Assembly: GCA_045585895.1 (NCBI GenBank) | Contig: JAZMZI010000107.1 | Location: forward strand, 1 to 6,409 | Direction: 5' to 3' | DNA from: SVTX01 sp045585895 | Lineage (GTDB): Bacteria; Bacillota; Clostridia; Oscillospirales; CAG-272 | DNA: 6,409 nt | In this document: positions 1 to 6,041 of the stretch, piece after piece | Layout: every line of letters begins with the position of its first letter | Position numbering within the stretch: the stretch's first letter is position 1 | Position numbers and translations under genes: made by a program | Notes under the pieces: generated by a model | The model's database searches: none | Told to the model about the DNA's origin: nothing | Seen by the model: the letters and a program-made list of their open reading frames with translations, nothing else

Positions 1-108
1 AGTTTTTGCGTCGCTTTTTCCAAAAAGCGACCGCCGATCCAACGCGCGGAGCGTTGGTCGCCGCGCGCACGCGGCGAAATCTCCTATACGCGCTTTTCTT
101 TTTGCTAA

Positions 109-146
109 GCTTTTTCTTTTGCGCTTCTTCTGCCAAAAGAAAAAGC
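109..146 (+). other. Long 13-bp stem-loop inside the left repeat
   Basis: The arms 109-121 and 134-146 are perfectly complementary over 13 bp, pyrimidine-rich on the left and purine-rich on the right, around a 12-nt loop at 122-133. The loop is nearly unchanged in the right copy, but there the outer arm is interrupted by an inserted segment at about 6248-6286, so the stem is weaker. No T-run follows, so it does not look like an intrinsic terminator. Confidence 0.6.
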
Positions 147-258
147 GGACATAAAGTTTAAATTTACTTTATTGCATAAGGGGAACCCCCCACTTGTGCG
201 GTTCTTCACTTCGGGCGTTGCCCGAAGCCGCGAGTTTTCTGCGAAAACATCGCCAAGC

Positions 259-357
259 TCTGCCAAGCCTTCGGCGAAAATTCACCCTTCGGTGGCGCTT
301 TGGAGGATAAAGGAGTTTCGCCCTCTGCGGAGGGCGACCGCCGATCGCGGCGGCTCC
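259..357 (+). repeat. Extra hairpin segment private to the left repeat copy
   Basis: These roughly 99 bp are present in the left repeat and absent from the right one, where the sequence goes directly from the 81-bp block to the GAC that aligns with 358. The segment includes the TGCG-loop hairpin 318-337 and a GC-rich hairpin at 338-353. Its part around 310-339 resembles the reverse complement of 56-86 in the same copy, so one module occurs twice here in opposite orientations. The 13-mer GCGACCGCCGATC at 334-346 also repeats 27-39 directly. This looks like insertion or shuffling of whole hairpin modules. Confidence 0.6.
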
Positions 358-413
358 GACGAGCTTTTGAAAAAGCTCGAGCAAAACTTCCAGCAGACAC
401 CGCCGTGAAGTCA

Positions 414-443
414 CCGACAAATCAAAATTTGAAACAGTATAAT
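414..443 (+). promoter_or_regulatory. SigA-type promoter of the yigZ-tatD-GH2 operon
   Basis: A perfect TATAAT lies at 438-443, with CCGACA (four of six matches to TTGACA) at 414-419 and an 18-nt spacer. The predicted start is near 450, leaving a very short leader before the ATG at 464. The -35 box falls on the last recognisable bases of the left repeat, so the repeat edge may supply or abut it. The spacer carries the partial palindrome TCAAAATTTGA within a 16-mer that recurs at 3625-3640. Confidence 0.65.
419..434 (+). repeat. 16-bp motif AAATCAAAATTTGAAA, copy 1
   Basis: This 16-mer occurs identically at 3625-3640. Its core TCAAA-A-TTTGA is an inverted repeat. Here it lies between the -35 and -10 boxes of the first promoter, a typical operator position, and directly at the repeat edge. 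Whether it is a regulator site, an insertion scar or chance similarity in AT-rich DNA is open. Confidence 0.45.
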
Positions 444-463
444 AAACAAATAAAGGAATTTTT

Positions 464-1102
464 ATGGACGCGACAGCTCCCGAGCTTTACGTCACCTTAG
501 CGGGTGAGGGAAGCGATGAATTTGAAGAAAAACGCTCGATCTTTATCAGTCACGCCAAGCACGTGACAAGCGAAGAAGAAGCTATGGAATTTATAAAATC
601 CAAAAAAAAGGAATACTCCGATGCGACCCACAATTGTTGGGCATATCTCTTAAAGGGCGGCATCGTCGCGCGCTATTCCGACGACGGCGAGCCGCAAGGC
701 ACCGCGGGTGTACCCATGCTCGAAGCTATCCGCAAAAGCGGAGTTAACGATTGCGTGGTAGTTGTCACTCGCTACTTCGGCGGCATACTGCTTGGCGCGG
801 GCGGACTTGTGAGAGCATATTCTCACGGCACGAGCATAGCTCTTAACGCTGCAAAGATAGTTACTTACGAAAAATACGCCGAGCTGTCCCTTACCTGCTC
901 TTATTCCGATTATCAGAAATATTCCGTAATACTGCCCACTTTCGGCGCAATAATCGACGACACCGATTTTTCCGATAAGGTAGTGGTTCTCTTCGCTGTC
1001 AAAGAGACGGTAGTTGACAAGTTAACTTTAAAGATAACCGAGATGTCGGGCGGCAGAGACAAGCCGGAAAAAATCGGAGAAAGGTTTGACTGCAATGGCT
1101 AA
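464..1102 (+). CDS. yigZ: YigZ/IMPACT family protein (UPF0029)
   Basis: A 212-aa cytoplasmic protein with the full two-domain layout of bacterial YigZ. The N-terminal UPF0029/IMPACT domain shows the KRSIFI strand (23-28), SEEEA (36-40), DATHNCWAY (53-61), SDDGEPQGTAG (72-82) and the long signature VVVTRYFGG...GGLVRAYS (99-120). A C-terminal ferredoxin-like DUF1949-type domain follows from about 136. Length is normal for the family. No signal peptide or membrane segment is seen. The start is set by AAAGGA at 452-457, 6 nt before the ATG. The biochemical role of bacterial YigZ is not settled. The eukaryotic relative IMPACT binds the translation regulator GCN1, and a role around translation is only inferred for bacteria. 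It is the first gene of an operon and overlaps tatD by 8 bp, so the two are probably translationally coupled. Family assignment is secure; function is not. Confidence 0.95.
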   Translation: MDATAPELYVTLAGEGSDEFEEKRSIFISHAKHVTSEEEAMEFIKSKKKEYSDATHNCWAYLLKGGIVARYSDDGEPQGTAGVPMLEAIRKSGVNDCVVVVTRYFGGILLGAGGLVRAYSHGTSIALNAAKIVTYEKYAELSLTCSYSDYQKYSVILPTFGAIIDDTDFSDKVVVLFAVKETVVDKLTLKITEMSGGRDKPEKIGERFDCNG

Positions 1103-1907
1103 ATTATTCGATACCCACGCTCACTATTTCGCAGAAAAATTCAACGAGCTTGAAGGTGGGGCTGCCGAGGTTTTGTCGTCCGAAGAATTCAGAGAAATCG
1201 TCGGAAGAGTAATTTGCGTAGGCTCCGATCCGATAAATTCAAGAATTTCGGTAGAGCTTGCCAAAAAATACGATTTTATGTACGCCGCCGTGGGAATTCA
1301 TCCCGAGGACGCGCAGAATATGTGCAAAAAGAGTCCCGACGAGGAGATATTCGACTGCGTCGAGTCGCTTATTGCCGACGAAAAGACGCGAAAAGAGAAC
1401 AAAATAGTTGCCGTCGGTGAAATTGGCTTTGATTACTATTGGCAACCCGTGGACAAGCCGTTGCAGTACGAATATTTTTCCAAGCAGATGGAGATAGCGG
1501 AAAAATACAATATGCCCGTCATCGTCCACAACCGCGACGCTCACGCAGACACATTTGATATGATCTGCCGCTATCCTAACGTCAGGGGAGTGCTTCACAG
1601 TTGCTCTATGAGTGCCGAGATGGTCAAGGAGATCGTCAAGCGTGGCTGGTATATCTCCTTTTCGGGTACGGTTACCTTCAAAAATGCCGAAAGAGTCCGC
1701 GAGGCGTGCCGCGCGGTGCCGCTTGACAGACTCTTGATCGAAACCGACGCACCCTATCTTGCTCCCGTGCCATACAGAGGCAAAGTCAACCATTCGATCC
1801 TGATGCGTGAGACCTGCGCCGTGGTAGCTCAGGTGCATAGAATCGGCGCCGACGAGATGGCGGATATCACCTATAAGAACGCTTGCAAGCTTTTTGATAT
1901 AAAGTAG
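1095..1907 (+). CDS. TatD family metal-dependent hydrolase (putative 3'-5' DNase)
   Basis: A 270-aa TIM-barrel amidohydrolase-like protein. The metal-site pattern of the TatD family is complete: DTHAH (H8, H10), GIHPE (67-71), GEIGFDYY (E109), VIVHNRDA (H145), GVLHS (H168) and LIETDAPYLAP (D218), followed by PYRGKVN (226-232). TatD-type enzymes are Mg-dependent exo-DNases active on single-stranded DNA, implicated in DNA repair and turnover. Substrate cannot be told from sequence. In many relatives the motif after GVLH reads CFSG; here it is SCSMS, a mild divergence. The start chosen is ATG 1095, with AAGG at 1081-1084. An in-frame TTG at 1086 behind GGAG (1076-1079) would add three residues and is a weaker alternative. 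The gene overlaps the yigZ stop by 8 bp and ends 15 nt before the GH2 gene, consistent with one transcript. Confidence 0.93.
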   Translation: MAKLFDTHAHYFAEKFNELEGGAAEVLSSEEFREIVGRVICVGSDPINSRISVELAKKYDFMYAAVGIHPEDAQNMCKKSPDEEIFDCVESLIADEKTRKENKIVAVGEIGFDYYWQPVDKPLQYEYFSKQMEIAEKYNMPVIVHNRDAHADTFDMICRYPNVRGVLHSCSMSAEMVKEIVKRGWYISFSGTVTFKNAERVREACRAVPLDRLLIETDAPYLAPVPYRGKVNHSILMRETCAVVAQVHRIGADEMADITYKNACKLFDIK

Positions 1908-1922
1908 AATACGGAGGCAAAA

Positions 1923-3626
1923 ATGAGATTATTTGACGAACATAAAAAGCGCAAGAGCGCGAGCCTTGACGGTGCGTGGAGGTTTTTGACCGATTCTAAC
2001 TATGTAGGTGATGAAAAAGGATATAAAAACGGTCTTCCCGAGGGTGAGACCGTGATCGTTCCCTCGGTTTGGAACACCGAAAGCGGTCTTCTTGAATATG
2101 AGGGGATAGCTTGGTATGAAAAGAAATTTTACACCGAGGGCGGCTGTCTGCGCTTTCATTTCGGCGCGGTGATGACAGAATGCCAGGTCTTCCTTGATGG
2201 CGCACCTCTGGGAGAGCACTACGGCGGATTTTGCGAATTTGATTTTATCGTACCCGATGTAGAGAGTGGAGATCATCGGCTGACCGTTAAGGTGGACAAC
2301 CGATTTGACGAGCATTCGATCCCTCAGAAAAAGGTCGACTGGTATCATTACGGCGGCATCACCCGCTCGGTGTCGATTGAGACTCTTGAGGGTGTTTGCA
2401 TACTTAATCACCGATTCAGATATGAGCTGTCTGACGATCTGAATAGTGCGGAATGTTTCTCTACGGTCACGTTATATAATGCAAATTCTTGCAAACCCGA
2501 GGCGAACATCAAATTGACGCTTGACGGCGTTGAGTTCGTTTGTGACACCGTTTCTCTGCCTGCGAGGGAGTATATGACAGTTCAATTGCCCCCATTTACC
2601 GTGAGCGATATTCGTCTTTGGGACGAGGGCAAGGGCGAGCTTTACTCGTTGGAATACACCTCTGAGACCGACGATCTTATCGACCGCATCGGTTTCCGCA
2701 AGATCGAGGTCAAGGACGGCAAGCTTTTGCTTAACAACCGCGAGATCGAGATCCGCGGTGTTAACCGCCACCACGACCATCCCGATTTCGGTATGGCGTT
2801 CCCATCCGCGAGAATGAAGCACGATATCGACCTTATCTGCGATCTCGGCTGCAACGCGATACGCGGCTCACATTATCCCAATTCCCGTGATTTCGTTGAT
2901 ATGCTTGACGAGCGCGGTATCCTTTTCTGGAGTGAGATCCCAATCTGGGGATGCGGCTTTTCACAGGCGGCGCTGGGCGACGAAACCGTGGTTAAGCGCG
3001 GCTTGAATATGCACCGCGAAATGATTGACAAATACTACAACCACCCCTCTATCATAATATGGGGAATGCACAACGAGATATTGAGCGACACAAACGAAGC
3101 ATACGAGATGTCCAAGACCTATTATGAATATCTGAAGGCAACGGGCGGCAATCGCGCGGTGGTCTATGCCTCTTGCAAGCCGCTTGTAGATATCTGCTTT
3201 GAGTTTTCGGATATTATCTGTCTCAACCAATATCACGGCTGGTATTCGGGCGGACTTGACGCTTGGGAGCCCTTCTTTGAGAAATTCTGCGATAGAATGA
3301 AGACTTTGGGCTTTGAGGACAAGCCCATAATTATGAGCGAGTTCGGCGCGGGCGGGCTTTACGGCTTCCACGATACCGAGCTGCCCATCTGGAGCGAGGA
3401 ATATCAGGCAAAGCTGATCGATTTCTGCCTCAATCTCTTCCATAAGCATCCCATGATTGTCGGAAGCTTCATCTGGCAGTTCTGCGACATCCGCACCGCT
3501 AAGGAGATGGGTATGTCGCGCGCCAGGGGCTTTAATAACAAGGGAATTATGAACGAGTACCGCCGCCCTAAAGAGGCTTATTACGCCGCACAGAGGTGCT
3601 ATAAGTCGTTTAAAAGCGAGCGCTAA
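1923..3626 (+). CDS. Glycoside hydrolase family 2, beta-glucuronidase type
   Basis: A 567-aa protein with the GH2 order: jelly-roll sugar-binding domain (about 10-155), immunoglobulin-like domain (about 160-258) and TIM barrel (about 265-560). The catalytic acid/base is E385 in WGMHNE (380-385), and the nucleophile is E473 in IIMSEFGAGG. NRHHDHPDFG (281-290), NQYHGWY (435-441) and FIWQF (516-520) fit beta-glucuronidases. The NxK motif (NNK, 538-540), which in known glucuronidases contacts the substrate carboxylate, supports glucuronide over galactoside specificity. The segment between about 343 and 375 lacks the extended active-site loop of E. coli UidA (603 aa), so it resembles the no-loop class of gut enzymes, which often prefer larger substrates. 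There is no signal peptide, so it should act in the cytoplasm on imported glucuronides. GGAGG at 1913-1917 lies 5 nt before the ATG. It is the last gene of the operon. No transporter or uronate genes are beside it, so the natural substrate is unknown. Confidence 0.9.
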   Translation: MRLFDEHKKRKSASLDGAWRFLTDSNYVGDEKGYKNGLPEGETVIVPSVWNTESGLLEYEGIAWYEKKFYTEGGCLRFHFGAVMTECQVFLDGAPLGEHYGGFCEFDFIVPDVESGDHRLTVKVDNRFDEHSIPQKKVDWYHYGGITRSVSIETLEGVCILNHRFRYELSDDLNSAECFSTVTLYNANSCKPEANIKLTLDGVEFVCDTVSLPAREYMTVQLPPFTVSDIRLWDEGKGELYSLEYTSETDDLIDRIGFRKIEVKDGKLLLNNREIEIRGVNRHHDHPDFGMAFPSARMKHDIDLICDLGCNAIRGSHYPNSRDFVDMLDERGILFWSEIPIWGCGFSQAALGDETVVKRGLNMHREMIDKYYNHPSIIIWGMHNEILSDTNEAYEMSKTYYEYLKATGGNRAVVYASCKPLVDICFEFSDIICLNQYHGWYSGGLDAWEPFFEKFCDRMKTLGFEDKPIIMSEFGAGGLYGFHDTELPIWSEEYQAKLIDFCLNLFHKHPMIVGSFIWQFCDIRTAKEMGMSRARGFNNKGIMNEYRRPKEAYYAAQRCYKSFKSER

Positions 3627-3640
3627 ATCAAAATTTGAAA
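3625..3640 (+). repeat. 16-bp motif AAATCAAAATTTGAAA, copy 2
   Basis: Identical to 419-434. This copy begins within the stop codon of the GH2 gene and ends 11 nt before the terminator that starts at 3651. The flanking bases differ on both sides, so the shared block is exactly 16 bp. Its position downstream of a gene argues against both copies being simple operators. Confidence 0.45.
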
Positions 3641-3650
3641 TCGTTAGCAT

Positions 3651-3687
3651 AAAGCAAGTCACTTCAGAAACGGGGTGACTTGTTTTT
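3651..3687 (+). terminator. Intrinsic terminator after the GH2 gene
   Basis: The arms 3655-3662 (CAAGTCAC) and 3675-3682 (GTGACTTG) form a perfect 8-bp stem with a 12-nt loop, followed by TTTTT at 3683-3687. The A-rich bases at 3651-3653 can extend the stem by pairing with the T-run. It lies 25 nt after the GH2 stop and should end the three-gene transcript. Confidence 0.85.
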
Positions 3688-3802
3688 GTTTACCGCGCTA
3701 AAGAGCTAAAATTTATGTGCAAAATGCCCGAATTTGTGATATATATACAAAAATTAAGTCGCAACTTCTACAAATCGAACACGAAAAAATCTAAAAAAAT
3801 CA

Positions 3803-3831
3803 TTGAAAAGCTTTGTAAAATATAGTATAAT
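3803..3831 (+). promoter_or_regulatory. Strong SigA-type promoter of the EF-G-like gene
   Basis: TTGAAA at 3803-3808 and a perfect TATAAT at 3826-3831 are separated by exactly 17 nt. The -10 context AGTATAATAAA is the same as in the promoter upstream of yigZ. The expected start is near 3838, giving a leader of about 94 nt before the ATG at 3932. Confidence 0.8.
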
Positions 3832-3848
3832 AAATAGTGTGAATGTTT

Positions 3849-3872
3849 ATTTGTCCGTATATACGGATAAAT
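3849..3872. promoter_or_regulatory. 24-nt dyad in the leader of the EF-G-like gene (candidate operator or 5' hairpin)
   Basis: The central 14 nt (TCCGTATATACGGA, 3854-3867) form a perfect palindrome. The symmetry extends to 12 nt per arm with a single G/T position (3853/3868), which would be a G-U wobble in RNA. It starts about 10 nt after the predicted transcription start. The absent central loop fits a dimeric repressor site better than an RNA hairpin. No T-run follows, so it is not a terminator. Confidence 0.5.
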
Positions 3873-3931
3873 TCGCAATACAGCAAACTATATGAAAGGG
3901 CTCACATCAGGGTGGGCAAAGGATCAAAACC

Positions 3932-5974
3932 ATGGCTCAGTACAACACAAAACAGATCAGAAACATCGCTCTTGCAGGTCACGGCGGAAGCGGAAAGACC
4001 TCTCTTGCAGAAGCTATGCTTTACGTCAGCGGCGGAACCGACCGTCTCGGTAACGTTCCCGACGGAAATACTGTATTTGACTACGATCAGGAGGAGCAGG
4101 TAAGAAAGTTCTCTCTTACCGCATCCACTGCACATATTTATTGGAAAGACGTTAAGATCAACGTAATCGACACTCCCGGTTACCTCGATTTCGAAGGCGA
4201 AGTTAATCAGGCGGCAAGAGTTGCCGACAGTATGGTTATCTGCGTCGACGGTAAGGCGGGACTTGAAGTAGGCGCAGAGCTTGCTTGGGACAAGGCAGTT
4301 GCCGCAGGTATCCCCAGAGCGTTCTTCATCAACAAGTGCGACAACTACGACGCGCACTTTAACGCGACCTTCGACCAGCTTCGTGAAAGATTCGGTAAGT
4401 CTCTCTGCCCCGTATTTATCCCCGTAGGTAAGAACGGTAAGGATATCACTATGATCGACCTTCTTGATATGCAGTCCTACGTATACGACGATAGCGGAAA
4501 GAGATTCCCCACCGAGACCACCGCTGAGCTTGAGGCGGCTGCCGAGAGATATAAAGAGGTTCTCTGGGAGGCGGTTGCAGGTACCAGCGAGGAGCTTATG
4601 ATGAAGTTCTTCGACGGCGAGCCCTTCTCCAAGGAAGAGTGCGTTGACGGTCTCCATCAGGGTATTATCGACGGTACTATCACCCCCGTATACTGCGGCG
4701 CGGCTACCAGACTTTGGGGCGTCGTTGCAATGATGGATTCTATCGCGGCTTCCTTCCCCCGTCATACCGCTAAGAAGGTTGAAAAGGATAATGCAGGCGC
4801 AGACGTTGCCATCGAGCTTGAGGGTGATCCCGCGATCTTCGTATTCAAGACCGTTGCTGACCCCTTCGTAGGAAAGATGTCCTTCTTCAAGGTTATGAAC
4901 GGCACCGTTAAAAAGGACTGGGTACTTAAGAACGCAAGAACCGGCGGAGAAGAGAAGCTGGCTCACATATACATTATGAAGGGTAACAAGCAGATGGAAG
5001 TCGACGAGCTTTCTTGCGGCGACATCGGTATGGTATCCAAGCTCTCCGACACCAACACCAACGATACTCTTTCCCGTTCGGGCAAGGTTGAATATAAGAA
5101 GGTAGCTTACGCTACTCCTTACTACTGCAAGGCTATGTATCCTCTCACCGCGAAGGACGAAAGCAAGATCTCTCAGGCTATCGCGAGAATGACCGAGGAA
5201 GATATGACTCTCAAGTACGAAAACAACCCCGAGACCAAGCAGCAGCTCATCTACGCTATGGGCGATATGCACCTGACTATTCTTGCGGCTAACCTCAAGA
5301 ACCGCTTCGGTGTTAATATCAAGTATGAGACCCCCGCTATCGCCTACCGCGAGAAGATCACCAAGACCGTTGACGTTGAAGGTAAGCACAAGAAGCAGAA
5401 CGGTGGATCGGGTCAGTACGGTCACGTTTGGATCAAGTTCTCTCCCTCCGAGGAAGAAGGACTTACGTTCAGCGTATCGGTCGTCGGCGGCGCGGTTCCC
5501 AAGAACTTCAACCCCGCAGTTGAAAAGGGACTTCAGGACGCAATGCTCAAGGGTGCTTACGGCTATCCCATGACCCGCCTTGCAGCAGACCTCCACGACG
5601 GTTCTTACCACGACGTTGACTCCGACGAATTGTCCTTCAAGACCGCGGCGTCTCTCGCGTACAAGAAGTGTCTCGAGCAGGCAGGCCCCGTTCTTCTTGA
5701 GCCTGTGGGTGACCTCGACGTAACCGTTCCCGAGAGCATGGTTGGTGACGTTATGGGTGACCTTAACAAGAGAAGAAGCGCAGTTATGGGTATGGATGCA
5801 GTTGAGGGCAGACCCGGTTATACCACTGTTCACGCAATGGCTCCCAAGGCAGAGCTTGCGGATTACCCCATCGTTCTCCGCGCTATGACTCAGGGCCGCG
5901 GCGTATTCGAGTACAACGTAACCGGATATGACACCGTTCCCCAGAACGTTGCACAGAAGGTAGTAGCGAAATAA
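3932..5974 (+). CDS. EF-G-like translational GTPase (divergent FusA paralogue)
   Basis: A 680-aa protein colinear with EF-G across five domains. In the G domain, G1 is GHGGSGKT (16-23), switch I is QVRKFSLT (56-63), G3 is DTPGYLDF (80-87), G4 is NKCD (134-137) and G5 is near YCGAA (254-258). Domain II spans about 297-375 and domain III about 400-465, including MGDMHL (443-448). Domain IV has the GGSGQYGHV loop (491-499) and DGSYHDVDS (556-564), and domain V is about 588-670. Canonical EF-G has AHxDAGKT and DTPGH. The changes here place it in the EF-G-like group often called FusA2/EF-G2, not with TetM or RF3. The histidine that aids GTP hydrolysis is Y84, and the switch I Mg-binding Thr is S61, so its GTPase may be slow or differently triggered. 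The translation factor surfaces of domain IV are retained, so ribosome binding is likely. AAAGGA at 3918-3923 lies 8 nt before the ATG. The codon choice (AAG, AAC, ATC, GGT) is strongly biased, suggesting high expression. It has its own promoter and terminator. A normal fusA is expected elsewhere. Confidence 0.92.
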   Translation: MAQYNTKQIRNIALAGHGGSGKTSLAEAMLYVSGGTDRLGNVPDGNTVFDYDQEEQVRKFSLTASTAHIYWKDVKINVIDTPGYLDFEGEVNQAARVADSMVICVDGKAGLEVGAELAWDKAVAAGIPRAFFINKCDNYDAHFNATFDQLRERFGKSLCPVFIPVGKNGKDITMIDLLDMQSYVYDDSGKRFPTETTAELEAAAERYKEVLWEAVAGTSEELMMKFFDGEPFSKEECVDGLHQGIIDGTITPVYCGAATRLWGVVAMMDSIAASFPRHTAKKVEKDNAGADVAIELEGDPAIFVFKTVADPFVGKMSFFKVMNGTVKKDWVLKNARTGGEEKLAHIYIMKGNKQMEVDELSCGDIGMVSKLSDTNTNDTLSRSGKVEYKKVAYATPYYCKAMYPLTAKDESKISQAIARMTEEDMTLKYENNPETKQQLIYAMGDMHLTILAANLKNRFGVNIKYETPAIAYREKITKTVDVEGKHKKQNGGSGQYGHVWIKFSPSEEEGLTFSVSVVGGAVPKNFNPAVEKGLQDAMLKGAYGYPMTRLAADLHDGSYHDVDSDELSFKTAASLAYKKCLEQAGPVLLEPVGDLDVTVPESMVGDVMGDLNKRRSAVMGMDAVEGRPGYTTVHAMAPKAELADYPIVLRAMTQGRGVFEYNVTGYDTVPQNVAQKVVAK

Positions 5975-5989
5975 TTAAGTTAATACTTT

Positions 5990-6020
5990 GAGGCGAGCAG
6001 AAAATGCTCGCCTCTTTTTT
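5990..6020 (+). terminator. Intrinsic terminator after the EF-G-like gene
   Basis: A perfect 10-bp GC-rich stem joins 5990-5999 (GAGGCGAGCA) and 6005-6014 (TGCTCGCCTC) around the loop GAAAA, followed by six T at 6015-6020. It begins 15 nt after the stop codon and ends about 20 nt before the right repeat. Confidence 0.95.
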
Positions 6021-6041
6021 GCGCTTAAAATTGGGGGTTAG

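Larger units (their letters stand above)
1..416 (+). repeat. Hairpin-rich intergenic repeat, left copy (inverted relative to 6042-6409)
   Basis: This stretch has no convincing gene. It is a string of perfect or near-perfect hairpins: 11-30 (9-bp stem), 39-57 (7 bp, 5-nt loop), 58-77 (8 bp, loop CGCA), 109-146 (13 bp, 12-nt loop), 209-227 (8 bp, loop GTT), 234-248 (6 bp), 318-337 (8 bp, loop TGCG), 338-353 (6 bp, loop ATCG) and 360-379 (9-bp arms). It matches the reverse complement of the right end of the window. 178-258 equals 6100-6180 over 81 bp without a difference, 21-62 matches 6333-6374 with one difference, 73-85 equals 6312-6324, and 358-407 is a diverged match to 6049-6099. The repeat is still recognisable at position 1, so it probably continues outside the window. 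The inner edge is about 416, where the promoter of the next operon begins. The function is unknown. A mobile hairpin element, a structured RNA or a chromosome-organising repeat are all possible. Confidence 0.85.
3627..3931. other. 305-bp intergenic region between the operon and the EF-G-like gene
   Basis: The region is AT-rich and holds, in order, the operon terminator, about 115 bp (3688-3802) in which I recognise nothing, the EF-G-like promoter, a dyad in the predicted leader, and a Shine-Dalgarno site (AAAGGA, 3918-3923). The reading frame that opens at 3843 overlaps the dyad and the start of the real gene and is not a credible protein. Confidence 0.7.

Noticed and set aside
172..408. A 78-codon open frame inside the left repeat, with similar peptide stretches encoded in the right repeat
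   Set aside because: Shared peptides simply reflect the identical 81-bp DNA block. Where the copies diverge, changes alter residues but preserve base pairing, the right copy lacks 99 bp and has a frame-shifting one-base indel, and there is no Shine-Dalgarno site. It is probably a spurious frame in a structured repeat.
1..416. CRISPR array or tRNA/rRNA cluster
   Set aside because: There are no regularly spaced direct repeats with unique spacers. The hairpins do not assemble into a cloverleaf and no rRNA signature is present.
1239..1838. Minus-strand open frame of 199 codons within tatD
   Set aside because: It is a shadow of the tatD gene, which has all metal-binding motifs on the plus strand. 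The antisense frame shows no family signature.
3902..5833. A 643-codon open frame on the minus strand opposite the EF-G-like gene
   Set aside because: The plus-strand product is a clear five-domain EF-G-like protein. The antisense frame resembles no known family and is explained by the strong codon bias of the plus-strand gene. It has no recognisable ribosome site or promoter.
3932..5974. Tetracycline-resistance ribosomal protection protein (TetM-like) or release factor 3
   Set aside because: Those proteins keep the AHxDAGKT P-loop type and differ in domain layout. Here the P-loop is GHGGSGKT, and domains IV and V follow EF-G.
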